Of a DNA stretch of 28,445 nucleotides, positions 8,925 to 17,909 are shown piece after piece. Source of the stretch: JBLHHI01 sp047614125 (GTDB lineage: Bacteria; Bacteroidota; Bacteroidia; NS11-12g; UBA9320); NCBI GenBank assembly GCA_047614125.1, contig JBLHHI010000034.1, positions 1-28,445 of the forward strand, read 5' to 3'. The position numbers were made by a program, and so were the translations under genes. The notes below the pieces were generated by a model. It saw only the letters and a list, made by a program, of their open reading frames with translations. It had not been told where the DNA came from and made no database searches. Numbering within the stretch: the stretch's first letter is position 1; the number at the start of each line of letters is the position of its first letter.

Positions 8925-11783
8925 TCAATTTGAGCGGATGAATGGATTTAACAATTCTCCGCTCATTTTTTTTGCCAAATATTGACCCGTCACATTGCCT
9001 TTTTCTTTAGCAAGTTCTTCCGGTGTTCCCGCAAAGCTCAGGTAGCCCCCATTCTTACCCCCCTCTGGTCCCAGATCAATTACCCAATCTGCTGATTTTA
9101 TTACGTCTAAGTTGTGCTCGATGCATACAATCGTATTTCCTTTTTTAATAAGAGCATTGAACGACTTAAGCAACTTTTTGATATCGTGGAAGTGAAGACC
9201 TGTCGTTGGTTCATCAAAAATAAATAAGGTATGTGTAGAGGATGAACTCTTAGATAAGAACGAGGCCAATTTAATTCGTTGCGCTTCCCCACCGCTCAAT
9301 GTGTTTGAAGATTGACCCAAGGTTACATAGCCCAAGCCAACTTCCTGCAACGGCATTAATCGCTTTTTGATGGGTGGAATGTCTTTAAAGAATTCAATGG
9401 CGTCGTCAACGGTCATATTCAAAACGTCAATAATTCGCTTCTCTTTAAAGGTTACTTCCAAGATCTCGTCTTTAAATCGCTGTCCTTTGCAGCTTTCGCA
9501 GGGCAGATGGATATCGGCCATAAATTGCATTTCGATGATTTCCTCCCCTTCTCCCTTGCAATTATCGCAGCGACCTCCGTCGATGTTAAATGAGAATACG
9601 GAACTCTTGTACCCTCGTTGTTTTGATATTACTTGATCTGAAAATAAATCTCGAATGGCATCGTACGCCTTTACATAAGTAACTGGATTAGATCTCGAAG
9701 ATTTGCCGATGGGATTTTGATCTACCATCTCAATCGCATTGATTGAAGATATATCGCCGCTTAAGCCTTCCGATTCGCCAAGTTTTAGCCCGGTATATTG
9801 ATCCAACTCGCGCAACATGTTTGGATAAAATACCCCTTTAATTAAGCTAGTTTTACCAGATCCAGAAACTCCAGAAACCACGGTAAATGCATTTAATGGA
9901 ATTTTAGTGGTAATATTTTTTAAGTTGTTATTTCGAGCGTTATTTATAACAATGTGATTATTCCAAGCACGTCGATGTTCTGGAATAACAATGCTTAGTA
10001 CGTTGTTTAAATAATTTGCAGTAAGCGTATCGGCATGTGCGAGGTGTTCAAAATTGCCTTGAAACACAACCTCACCTCCTAAGCTGCCAGCATGGGGTCC
10101 GATGTCTAACAACTCATCCGCGGCATGCATAATTTCTTCGTCGTGTTCAACCACCACCACCGTGTTCCCAACCTTCTTTAACTTTTGCAACACTCCTATT
10201 AATAACTCGGTGTCTTTCGAATGCAGACCAATGCTGGGCTCATCTAAGATGTACGTGCTTCCTACTAAGCTGCTACCTAAGGTAGTGGCCAAATTAATAC
10301 GTTGCGACTCTCCTCCAGAAAGACTGTTGGAAAGACGATTTAAACCAAGGTAAGCAAGTCCAACGTCCGAAAGAAATCGTAAGCGTGAATCAACTTCTGT
10401 TATCAATCGATTGGCAATTATTGAATCCGCTTTATTTAATTTGAGTGCCTGAAATACCTCTGTGGCTTCGGAAATACTGCATCGAATTAATTCGCTTATG
10501 GATATTTTGTACGGATCATTTTTAGAATGAACTGGAAGTGGCGATGTGGAGCACAGCTTCACGTAATCTGTATCTTTCCTCAAACGCGTACCCCTGCAAT
10601 CCGGACAATTGGTTTTACCGCGATATTTTGCCATCATCACCCGATACTGGATTTTGTAGGTATTTTCTTGCAAGAAATCAAAAAACGAGTTGACTCCTTT
10701 AAGCTCACCTTTGCCTTTCCACAACACGTCTTTTTCATCGTCGGTTAGTTCGTTGTAAGCCTTGTGAATTGGATACTTATTTGAGCAAGCCGAAATAAAG
10801 TTCTTTTTCCAAACACCTAATACTTCTCCTCGCCAAGGCGCAATGGCTCCTTCGTATAACGATAGACTCTGATCAGGAACCACAAGATCTTCGTCGATGC
10901 CAATCACAGATCCAAAACCTTGACAGTTAGAACAGGCTCCGAACGGGTTGTTGAAGCTTAAAAAATTAATGGTTGGACGTTCGAAGGTCATTCCATCCAA
11001 TTCAAACAAATTGGAAAATTCCACCTCACTTTTCACTCGTTCATCGTCCGACATTTGCACTGTAACGAGGCCCTTCCCTTCGTAAAATGCTGTTTGAACC
11101 GAATCTGCTACCCGTGTCATGAACTCATCATCCGCGTCTTCCGATCGAATGATTCGATCTACAATTAGGGAAATGTCTTTGCTCCTTACCTTTGTTTCTG
11201 TAAACCCGTCGATTTTAATAATCTTGCCCTTATAAAGTAACCGGCTGTACCCTTTTTTCATTTCAAGATCAAGAAGTTCGCTCAAGCTTTGTGTATCTTC
11301 CAATGGAAGGTTCACCAAAAGGTTAATCTGATCGTTTGTTTCGCTTTCTGCAATAATGTGGTTTACCACATCTTCGATGGTATGACATTTAACTTCTTGA
11401 CCCGATATGGGTGAAAAAGTCTTTCCAACTCGAGTGAACAGCAATTTTAGATAGTCGTATATTTCGGTTGATGTGGCAACCGTGGATCTGGGATTTCTTG
11501 AGTTTACCTTTTGCTCAATGGCTACGCATGGCGTTAGGCCCTTTATGTAATCTACTTCAGGCTTATTAAGTCTACCTAAAAATTGTCGGGCATACGACGA
11601 CAAGCTTTCTACATATCTGCGTTGGCCTTCTGCATACAAGGTGTCGAACACCAGGGAGGACTTTCCAGAACCAGATACGCCGGTTACTACGGTAAATTTA
11701 TTTCGTTTGAAGTTTACATCGATGCCCTTGAGGTTGTGCATGCGAACTCCCTTCAGTTCAATTACTTTTTCTTTTTGTGTCAA
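8925..11783 (-). CDS. uvrA: Excinuclease ABC subunit UvrA
   Basis: A 952-residue, full-length UvrA, the damage-recognition ATPase of nucleotide excision repair that loads UvrB. It has two ABC cassettes. Walker A motifs are GVSGSGKSS at about 35-43 and GVSGSGKTS at about 638. Signatures LSGGESQRI and LSGGEAQRI come later in each cassette, followed by ILDEPSIGLH and FDEPTTGLH. The C-terminal zinc finger CDNCKGEGEE...CESCKG (about 739-765) is intact, as are CSNC and CPDC in the first half. After the first cassette's N-terminal portion the usual CxxC is replaced by SPISGQEV, as I remember for Bacteroidota UvrA. The start is TTG at 11783: no in-frame ATG or GTG lies between it and an upstream TGA, and the next ATG would remove the strand before the conserved HNLK. 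It is transcribed divergently from the sigma factor gene. Confidence 0.97.
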   Translation of the reverse strand: MTQKEKVIELKGVRMHNLKGIDVNFKRNKFTVVTGVSGSGKSSLVFDTLYAEGQRRYVESLSSYARQFLGRLNKPEVDYIKGLTPCVAIEQKVNSRNPRSTVATSTEIYDYLKLLFTRVGKTFSPISGQEVKCHTIEDVVNHIIAESETNDQINLLVNLPLEDTQSLSELLDLEMKKGYSRLLYKGKIIKIDGFTETKVRSKDISLIVDRIIRSEDADDEFMTRVADSVQTAFYEGKGLVTVQMSDDERVKSEVEFSNLFELDGMTFERPTINFLSFNNPFGACSNCQGFGSVIGIDEDLVVPDQSLSLYEGAIAPWRGEVLGVWKKNFISACSNKYPIHKAYNELTDDEKDVLWKGKGELKGVNSFFDFLQENTYKIQYRVMMAKYRGKTNCPDCRGTRLRKDTDYVKLCSTSPLPVHSKNDPYKISISELIRCSISEATEVFQALKLNKADSIIANRLITEVDSRLRFLSDVGLAYLGLNRLSNSLSGGESQRINLATTLGSSLVGSTYILDEPSIGLHSKDTELLIGVLQKLKKVGNTVVVVEHDEEIMHAADELLDIGPHAGSLGGEVVFQGNFEHLAHADTLTANYLNNVLSIVIPEHRRAWNNHIVINNARNNNLKNITTKIPLNAFTVVSGVSGSGKTSLIKGVFYPNMLRELDQYTGLKLGESEGLSGDISSINAIEMVDQNPIGKSSRSNPVTYVKAYDAIRDLFSDQVISKQRGYKSSVFSFNIDGGRCDNCKGEGEEIIEMQFMADIHLPCESCKGQRFKDEILEVTFKEKRIIDVLNMTVDDAIEFFKDIPPIKKRLMPLQEVGLGYVTLGQSSNTLSGGEAQRIKLASFLSKSSSSTHTLFIFDEPTTGLHFHDIKKLLKSFNALIKKGNTIVCIEHNLDVIKSADWVIDLGPEGGKNGGYLSFAGTPEELAKEKGNVTGQYLAKKMSGELLNPFIRSN

Positions 11784-11952
11784 TGATTTTGGATCCTTAT
11801 AAACGAATCAACAAAGTAATGTCATTATTGATTCAAGAAATATTTTTTTAACAGCAAATTTTGAAAATTAAATACTTAGCCCTATCTTAGTGGTTCACAA
11901 AAAAGAAAAGCCTATAGAATCAGTATCTCTACTCTAACAATTATTCATTAAG

Positions 11953-11991
11953 ATTGATCAGTAAATTGCTGATTGATAAACATTTAAGAGG
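11953..11991 (+). promoter_or_regulatory. Leader of sigma factor gene: imperfect inverted repeat plus Shine-Dalgarno-like site
   Basis: ATTGATCAG (11953-11961) and CTGATTGAT (11969-11977) form an imperfect inverted repeat with a perfect ATCAG/CTGAT core around a 7-nt spacer. It lies 19 nt before the sigma factor ATG. AAGAGG at 11986-11991 is 5 nt from the ATG and resembles a Shine-Dalgarno site, which is uncommon in Bacteroidota. No TAnnTTTG box was found in the 213-bp gap, so the promoter for either divergent gene is not identified. Confidence 0.25.
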
Positions 11992-11996
11992 TACTT

Positions 11997-12575
11997 ATGA
12001 AAAACGAAATCACAGATCGGGCTTTAATTAAGCAGTACATTCAAGGCAACGAGGCTTGCTTAGAAATGCTTATTAACAAACACCAGAACAAAATCTTTAC
12101 AACAATTATTTTAATTGTAAATGATCAATACATTGCGGAGGATCTCTTTCAAGAAACCTTCATCAAAATTATTCGAACCTTTAAAAATGGTAAATACAAC
12201 GAAGAAGGTAAGTTTTTACCTTGGGCAGTTCGTATTGCTCGAAACCTTGCTATTGATTACTTCCGTAAAAAGAAGAGAATGCCAACCATTACTTCGAACG
12301 ATGGAGAAGACATCTTCCGAACCTTTCAGGTAGCACAAGAGAATCGAGAAGAAGAGATGATTCGGGATCAGCGCGAAAAGACTTTACGAGAAATTATCAA
12401 TATGCTTCCTGATGAGCAAAAAGAAGTTTTAGTTCTTCGCCATTATGGTGACATGAGCTTTAAGGAAATTGCCGAGCTAACCAACGTGAGTATTAACACA
12501 GCTTTGGGAAGAATGCGATATGCTTTAAACAACATGCGAAAAATAATTGCAGAAAAGTCAATCATCCTACAATAA
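11997..12575 (+). CDS. ECF-type RNA polymerase sigma factor
   Basis: A 192-residue sigma-70 family protein of the small extracytoplasmic-function type with only regions 2 and 4. Region 2 (about 20-93) includes AEDLFQETFIKIIRTF and WAVRIARNLAIDYFRKKKR. Region 4 (about 128-182) includes LPDEQKEVLVLRHYGDMSFKEIAE and the helix-turn-helix NVSINTALGRMRYAL. It directs RNA polymerase to a set of promoters not recognisable from this window. The usual partner, a membrane anti-sigma factor, is not next to it; instead a 78-residue soluble protein follows 49 bp downstream. An ATG start is supported by a Shine-Dalgarno-like AAGAGG 5 nt upstream. A sigma factor beside uvrA is an arrangement I recall from other Bacteroidota, but this was not checked. 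Confidence 0.92.
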   Translation: MKNEITDRALIKQYIQGNEACLEMLINKHQNKIFTTIILIVNDQYIAEDLFQETFIKIIRTFKNGKYNEEGKFLPWAVRIARNLAIDYFRKKKRMPTITSNDGEDIFRTFQVAQENREEEMIRDQREKTLREIINMLPDEQKEVLVLRHYGDMSFKEIAELTNVSINTALGRMRYALNNMRKIIAEKSIILQ

Positions 12576-12624
12576 TGACATTGGGAGTGCCGTTCTATGT
12601 TCAGTTTAACACGAAACGTACTTT

Positions 12625-12861
12625 ATGGAACAAAATTCTACTCTTGATTATTTCATCCTTAACCAATACAAAGAATCGACTCCCAACGGTCAACAAGAGA
12701 TCGCAGAAGCTCGGAGTAAAGACTCCAATATAGATGCATTATGCTCTGATTATGAGCGTATTATAAGTCTTCTAGATCAGTACAGCTGCAGCCCCAATGC
12801 AACTTCCGTGCAAATAATAATGGAAGAATCGATGGGTTATTCTGAACTGGAAACACATTAG
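12625..12861 (+). CDS. Small soluble protein after ECF sigma factor (possible regulator)
   Basis: A 78-residue protein without signal peptide or membrane helix and with no domain I can name. The N-terminal half (LDYFILNQY, then GQQEIAEARSKDSNIDALCSDYERIISLLD) is helical and vaguely like the cytoplasmic sigma-binding part of anti-sigma factors, which also begin with a short helix, a QxE-type segment and a DxxxxxxxxxY run. That likeness is weak and is inference only. It lies 49 bp after the sigma factor in the same direction, and a strong hairpin terminator begins 19 bp after its stop, so the two probably form one transcript. It reads as a real gene because of its position and its closed operon structure rather than by homology. 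Confidence 0.6.
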   Translation: MEQNSTLDYFILNQYKESTPNGQQEIAEARSKDSNIDALCSDYERIISLLDQYSCSPNATSVQIIMEESMGYSELETH

Positions 12862-12880
12862 ATCCTCAATTAGTATCTAG

Positions 12881-12913
12881 AAAAAAGGTCGAATCATGGA
12901 TTCGACCTTTTTT
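12881..12913. terminator. Bidirectional intrinsic terminator
   Basis: AAAAAAGGTCGAATC and GATTCGACCTTTTTT form a perfect 15-bp stem around the 3-nt loop ATG. The A-run on one side and T-run on the other give a U-tract on either strand. It sits between the convergent small gene (ends 12861) and the response regulator gene (ends 12949), so it can end both transcripts. Confidence 0.9.
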
Positions 12914-12948
12914 GTTTGCGCTCAATTTAAAGCTAGAATAAACTTTAA

Positions 12949-13326
12949 TTAGAGCAACTTCTGCTTAGATAAAACCTCCGACAGCTTTTCTTCCATCAGC
13001 GGCTTGCTGATAAAACCGTTAACAACCTCGTACGTTTCAGATTTATCAAAATCTTGTTTATTTATCGAAGATGAAAGTAAGTAAACCGGTGCTTTCAGTG
13101 TTTTTTCTGTAAACGCATCTAAAAAATCCCAGCCATTCATTTTTGGCATGTTTATATCCAAAAAAATTAGATCAGGCATTTTTGGCAGAGATTCCAATTC
13201 TCTGAGAGCAACTTCAGCAGAGGTAAAGGTCTTAATGTCAGCATCTGCCTTGATGAGCCCAATAATCCTGGAGTTGATTAAGTTTTGGATTTCATCATCA
13301 TCAATTAGATAAATCATAACGTTCAA
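12949..13326 (-). CDS. Single-domain CheY-like response regulator
   Basis: A 125-residue receiver domain with no output domain. The acidic pocket is DDDE (Asp9-Asp11). Asp57 in IFLDINMPKMNG is the phosphate acceptor, Ser85 or Ser86 in YLLSSSIN takes the place of the usual Thr/Ser, and Lys108 in ISKPL is the conserved lysine. It lies 15 bp after the multi-PAS histidine kinase in the same direction and is very probably its partner, acting as a phosphate shuttle or through protein contact because it has no DNA-binding part. An ATG start two codons before the first strand fits the family. It ends 36 bp before a bidirectional terminator. Confidence 0.92.
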   Translation of the reverse strand: MNVMIYLIDDDEIQNLINSRIIGLIKADADIKTFTSAEVALRELESLPKMPDLIFLDINMPKMNGWDFLDAFTEKTLKAPVYLLSSSINKQDFDKSETYEVVNGFISKPLMEEKLSEVLSKQKLL

Positions 13327-13341
13327 TTCTGCAATTTTTGA

Positions 13342-16300
13342 TTATTGTAAGTTTTTAAGATGCACAACAAAGGTAGTCCCTTTTGTATATCCTGACCTCA
13401 CTTCAATTCGCCCTTTTAACTTGTCAATCGCATCTTTAACAATATATAAGCCAATGCCAGTACCTTTGGAGCCCGAATTAGCGCGATAGAACAATTTAAA
13501 AATGTTATCGATGTGTTCTTCTTCAATGCCAATACCATTGTCTTCCACAACCAATTCTGCCGCCTTCGAGTTCGCTTTGATCGTAACCGTAAGAAAAGGA
13601 CTTTTCTTTGATACATCCATGTATCGTACAGCATTAGAAATCAGATTGTTAAAAACTATCGACATACGAGACTTATCCGAAATAAACTTGGCGCTTTGGT
13701 CTACCACTACCCTAATCTTCAACTTGTCGGCATTTTCGGTGTACAAGTATTGGTCGATGATTTCGTGTATAAAGCTGTTAAATTCGATCGAATCCTTGCT
13801 GATTTTTAATCGAGAGTTTCTCGAATAATCCACAATGCTTCGAATAAATTCATCCAATTTGGCTAAGCTTTTTTCTTGTAAGTCAATGTATTGAAGGGCA
13901 TTGCCAGAAAGCTGCTCTAAGCGCAACAACTTAACCAATCCCATTACATTGGCAATTGGAGCCCTTAAATCGTGGGCAGCGCTGTACACAAACTGATCTA
14001 ATTCGCGGTTTATCTTTTTGAGCTCGATGTTTTGATGTTTGATCTTGCTTTCTTGAATTTTTCGATCCGTAATATCTTCAATCATGGTAACTGTGCCATA
14101 GTGCCTCCCATCATCGTACAAGGCATTTGAAGTGGTTTTAGCTATGAGTCGCCTTCCATTCTTTTGTTTATATTCTTGCTCAAGCGTGGCGTTTCTAATT
14201 TTAGCAAGCCTGAAGTTTTCAAACATTTTGTCATTTAGTTTCACATAGGCTGGATATAGGATCTCGGTTTCCTTGAGGCCTTGCATCTCCGATTCGTTAT
14301 ACCCAAACATAGATTCGAATGCTTCGTTAACTTTTACAATTCCCTTGTCGTAATTGGTGTAAATAATACCCAAGGCATTGCTGTCAAAAATCGTCCGATA
14401 TCGTTCTTCACTTTCTCGCAATGCGTGAACTGAGGTTTTCAAATCTGTAATATCCAGAAATCCAAAAACTACGTGCGAGCCGCTGTTTAGCGTTGGGATT
14501 TCTGCCGAAATGTACAAATAACGCGTCTCACCGAAACGATTAACTATCTGCACTTCTTCTTCAAAATATCCAATGTTATGCTTAAAACTATTATAAAGTT
14601 TTAAAACGAAACGCTCTTTACCCTCTTGAATAAATTCTTGAAATTCAGCCATGTTGCTGTGCAAAGACTGCAAGCCAAAAATATCCATAACCTGCTGGTT
14701 ATAAACGGTTTCTGTAGCGAGCTTTTGATACAAGTCTAAAAAATTGACGGGTGAATAATCGGCATCAAGATGTTGTAATTGATCAAGAAGCTTCGTCACA
14801 TCCAACTCAATCCATCCAATAGTAGTTGTTTCAAAATACGATTTAAATCGTCCTTCAGTTTGTTTTAACTTATCCTCAATCTGGATTTCATCACTGATAT
14901 CTTCACAATTAATAATCAATCCGCCAATCTCTTCTTCACGCTCATACCAAGGACTTACTTGCCATCTCAACCATTTAGAGTTACCATCTTCTCCTACAAA
15001 AAGGTCTTTGTTGAACTGAATGGTTTCACCCTTCAGCGCCCGTGTATGTACCAGTTTCCAACGCATGGATGTGTTGGAATAAACTTCCTGGTAATTTTTA
15101 CCAATAATATTGGTAAATTTCTGGCTTGGAAATAAGTTCATCCACTTTTTACTTACAAGAATGAAGTTCATGTCTCGGTCGAGCATCGCAAGTGGAATCG
15201 TATTGTCTTGAACGAAGGCGTTCAATTGATTATTCTTTCGAATCAACTTTTCATGTCCCTGTACCAAATCAGTGATATCACTGAAACCCAAAACTATAAA
15301 TCCTTTGGCTTGCTTGTATATTCTATATCCTGTGGCTTCAATAAAAATATCATGGCCCTTTTTATGAATCGCCCGAAATTTTTCTGTGGGAACTTTATTG
15401 TCGAGAACCTGTTTTATAAAGGCAAATATTTGCTGTTCGTTATCCTCAAAGTTGATAAAAGGCTTATTGAAAAAGAACGTTTTCTTATAATCAAGCCCAC
15501 CTAATTCTTTTAGGCTGTAGCCCAGTATTTGTAAGCCTTTTTTATTGATTGATATGATCTTATTCTCGAATACGTTATAAATCATCAGCCCAAGTGGACT
15601 GTGGTTAAATAAGCTTTGGTATTGGTGTTCCTGGACATTTAATTTTTCAACCATTTGCATTTCTTTCGAAACATCCTTAATGCTTATCAAGTAGTTCGGA
15701 ACTTCACCTTTTTCGCTAACGTTTTTGATCGAAATGTGTGTTTGAAAGACTTGGTTATTATGGCCTAGAATTTGTGCTTTTATTGGGAGTGCTTGTGAGC
15801 GTTTACCTCCTGAAGTAATATGCACTAACTCTCTCTTAATCACATTGCTATTTCCTTTAATAAAGCTTTCGAAACGCTTTTTCCGTAAAAAAGGTTTCTT
15901 AAATCCAAGCAACTTGCAAAAGGCCTTATTGGATTCTAAGATGAGTTGATTTTCATCAATAATTACGAGGGGGGTGATGTTATTTTCAAAAACGTTGCTA
16001 AAATGTTTTTTATGTGCAGCAATTTCCAGCTCCGATCTCTTGCGTTCAGAAATATCTGTGATGCTGTTTCGAATGTAGATACCTCTGCTTGTTGGAAGTT
16101 TCACTACTCGAATTTCACAGGGTATTAAGGTACCAGACTTGCTCTTAATTTCCCATTCGAACGATACACTTAGATTCTTTTTTATGCACTCGGTAATGTG
16201 CTTTGCATATACCTCTTTCGAAAGCTGTCCTGAACTTAAAACGACTGGGCTTAAATCTCCCAAGATCATCTTTAGCAAATCTTCTTTTTCATATCCAAAT

Positions 16301-16803
16301 AGCTCTACGGCCATTTTATTTGCCTCAACATATCGTTTTCGATCAAAATCTAAAATGAGTATGGCATCCGGGGCGTGTTGAACCAAGGTATAAAACAACC
16401 CAACTTCATCCTGCACCTTGTGCCCTGTTGATAACAAAGGTATGTTGTGCTTATGTTCGATGTCGTTTATAGAAATAGTGATGAGTTCGTTACCCGCAAC
16501 CGTAAACCTCCTCCACTCCACATCTACATTTAACAGGGTGTGTTTTTCTACTAAAAGATCTTGAGTGGCGAAAGATCGGGTCTTATTAACAAGTTCGGGA
16601 AGTGTATCCGTAGTTTCTTCGATTAACACAATTTTCCTCCCAAAGTACTCAAAGCTTGCGTGATTTTCGTACATAGGTACTAGATCAAGATTGACCACCA
16701 AAACGGGAGTTTGCATTGAGTCAAAAATTGAGCAGATTTGTTCAATTCTGGCGTCAATTATAAGTGTAGACCTTAATGGCGTCATTCTATTAATTTTCGA
16801 CAA
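13342..16803 (-). CDS. Soluble multi-PAS hybrid-free sensor histidine kinase
   Basis: An 1153-residue kinase. I count seven PAS-like domains, roughly at residues 15-125, 135-260, 265-385, 390-515, 520-650, 655-795 and 800-915, several ending in the DITD-type linker (SITDISERKR, GFSDITD, EDISDE, FLDITDLK, IEDITDRK). The HisKA helix carries the phosphorylated His944 in AAHDLRAPIANV. The ATPase domain has the N-box NNLISNA, G1 DNGIGI and GTGIGLYIVK. No membrane helix or signal peptide is visible, so it should sense cytoplasmic signals or redox/ligand states; no haem or flavin-binding residues could be assigned. The sixth PAS region (GWIELDV, then MDIFGL) looks unlike the others and may be a diverged subtype. 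The start shown is TTG; an ATG at 16785 six codons later is equally likely. It pairs with the response regulator downstream. Confidence 0.93.
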   Translation of the reverse strand: MSKINRMTPLRSTLIIDARIEQICSIFDSMQTPVLVVNLDLVPMYENHASFEYFGRKIVLIEETTDTLPELVNKTRSFATQDLLVEKHTLLNVDVEWRRFTVAGNELITISINDIEHKHNIPLLSTGHKVQDEVGLFYTLVQHAPDAILILDFDRKRYVEANKMAVELFGYEKEDLLKMILGDLSPVVLSSGQLSKEVYAKHITECIKKNLSVSFEWEIKSKSGTLIPCEIRVVKLPTSRGIYIRNSITDISERKRSELEIAAHKKHFSNVFENNITPLVIIDENQLILESNKAFCKLLGFKKPFLRKKRFESFIKGNSNVIKRELVHITSGGKRSQALPIKAQILGHNNQVFQTHISIKNVSEKGEVPNYLISIKDVSKEMQMVEKLNVQEHQYQSLFNHSPLGLMIYNVFENKIISINKKGLQILGYSLKELGGLDYKKTFFFNKPFINFEDNEQQIFAFIKQVLDNKVPTEKFRAIHKKGHDIFIEATGYRIYKQAKGFIVLGFSDITDLVQGHEKLIRKNNQLNAFVQDNTIPLAMLDRDMNFILVSKKWMNLFPSQKFTNIIGKNYQEVYSNTSMRWKLVHTRALKGETIQFNKDLFVGEDGNSKWLRWQVSPWYEREEEIGGLIINCEDISDEIQIEDKLKQTEGRFKSYFETTTIGWIELDVTKLLDQLQHLDADYSPVNFLDLYQKLATETVYNQQVMDIFGLQSLHSNMAEFQEFIQEGKERFVLKLYNSFKHNIGYFEEEVQIVNRFGETRYLYISAEIPTLNSGSHVVFGFLDITDLKTSVHALRESEERYRTIFDSNALGIIYTNYDKGIVKVNEAFESMFGYNESEMQGLKETEILYPAYVKLNDKMFENFRLAKIRNATLEQEYKQKNGRRLIAKTTSNALYDDGRHYGTVTMIEDITDRKIQESKIKHQNIELKKINRELDQFVYSAAHDLRAPIANVMGLVKLLRLEQLSGNALQYIDLQEKSLAKLDEFIRSIVDYSRNSRLKISKDSIEFNSFIHEIIDQYLYTENADKLKIRVVVDQSAKFISDKSRMSIVFNNLISNAVRYMDVSKKSPFLTVTIKANSKAAELVVEDNGIGIEEEHIDNIFKLFYRANSGSKGTGIGLYIVKDAIDKLKGRIEVRSGYTKGTTFVVHLKNLQ

Positions 16804-16901
16804 GGTAGTACTTGCGCTGCTGTAATATTCGAATAAAAATTGTTAAAACAGCTAAAAACCTGCTTTTAAAGATTGGCTTTTTCTAAAATATTAGACATCC
16901 T

Positions 16902-17861
16902 TTACAAAAGAAGGTGTTTCATTATGTCGAGTGCAGCCTTGGCCATCTTGTTGCGATCATCAATCAATGGATTGATCTCGGTAATTTCCAAGAGCGCCAG
17001 TTTTTCTGATTTGCATAAATTAAATAGCAAAGCTTTTGCTTGTTCCAAGGTCAATCCATTATCGACCGAAGTTCCCGTGCCCTCGCTAACGGATGGATCC
17101 ATCGAATCCACATCAAATGAAATGTAGATGAGGTCACATTCCGTCAAGTATGCCAATGTTTCTTCTGCAATTTCTTGCATGGTTCGATTTTGCAATCTGG
17201 CAGGAACATAGTGCTTGATGTTGTTTGCATCGATGTCGTTCCATTCCTGCTCTTCCAAATCTCGAATCGCAATTAATACTAGATCAGAAGGAAGAATTTT
17301 TGGATGGATTTGATTGGTGCCGATGTGTGTGAGTTGGTGCCAATACTCTATTGAGCTGTCATTTAAGTTGTTTACCGCCTCGCTCGAATAACCTTCGCCC
17401 AAACTAACTCCCAAGGGCATTCCGTGAACGTTTCCACTTGGGGTAGTATATGGTGTGTGCAAATCTGCGTGTGCATCAATCCAAATAACTCCACAGCGCT
17501 TGCTGGGGTTGGCATCTTTAACCGCAGCTATCGAACCCAATGCGTTGCTGTGATCGCCCGATAATAGAATTGGGAAGTTCCCTGCTTTAAACTCCGATTG
17601 AATGGCATCCATCAGTCGTTCATTTTGACGAACTATTAAATCAATGTACTTCGCATGTTCATGCTCCGTTGGGTGCACCATTAAGTGATTAAATGAATCA
17701 ATATTCCTGAATGGAAATTTGCCATAGATCTTATTTCCGTGGCCGTTGTCTTCTAATCGTACCGCAACGGGGCCTAGTCCTGCACCGCGTGTTCCGGCAC
17801 CAACTTCCGACGGATTTTCAATAATGATTATATTTTTGGAATGAAGTGAATTTTGGGGCAT
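16902..17861 (-). CDS. rocF: Arginase (ureohydrolase family)
   Basis: A 319-residue ureohydrolase that should hydrolyse arginine to ornithine and urea at a binuclear manganese site. The metal ligands are all recognisable: His104 in SGDHS, Asp129/His131/Asp133 in IDAHADLHTP, and Asp250/Asp252 in SFDVDSMDPS. The SGNVHGMPLG segment (about 142-151) is the arginase form of the substrate loop, as opposed to agmatinase, which argues for arginase over SpeB. The late glutamate in LEITEINP fits too. Agmatinase or formimidoylglutamase cannot be excluded without a search. It lies between the DUF58 gene and the kinase gene, all on the same strand, with gaps of 48 and 98 bp, and it has its own -7 box, so it is probably transcribed separately. 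Confidence 0.9.
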   Translation of the reverse strand: MPQNSLHSKNIIIIENPSEVGAGTRGAGLGPVAVRLEDNGHGNKIYGKFPFRNIDSFNHLMVHPTEHEHAKYIDLIVRQNERLMDAIQSEFKAGNFPILLSGDHSNALGSIAAVKDANPSKRCGVIWIDAHADLHTPYTTPSGNVHGMPLGVSLGEGYSSEAVNNLNDSSIEYWHQLTHIGTNQIHPKILPSDLVLIAIRDLEEQEWNDIDANNIKHYVPARLQNRTMQEIAEETLAYLTECDLIYISFDVDSMDPSVSEGTGTSVDNGLTLEQAKALLFNLCKSEKLALLEITEINPLIDDRNKMAKAALDIMKHLLL

Positions 17862-17902
17862 CTAGGTTGTGCTAAAGTGATTGAAAACCTAGGACAAAAA
17901 TA
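17862..17902 (-). promoter_or_regulatory. Arginase -7 box and leader hairpin
   Basis: On the minus strand TATTTTTG (17895-17902) exactly fits TAnnTTTG, 33 nt before the arginase ATG. Between box and ATG, CTAGGTT (17886-17892 on the complement) and AACCTAG (17862-17868) form a perfect 7-bp inverted repeat with a 17-nt loop ending directly at the ATG. It could be an operator or a leader stem masking the start. No -33 TTTG is visible. Confidence 0.4.
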
Positions 17903-17909
17903 ACCAATC

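Noticed and set aside
9367..11786. Plus-strand frames antisense to uvrA
   Set aside because: Shadows of a full-length uvrA with intact motifs.
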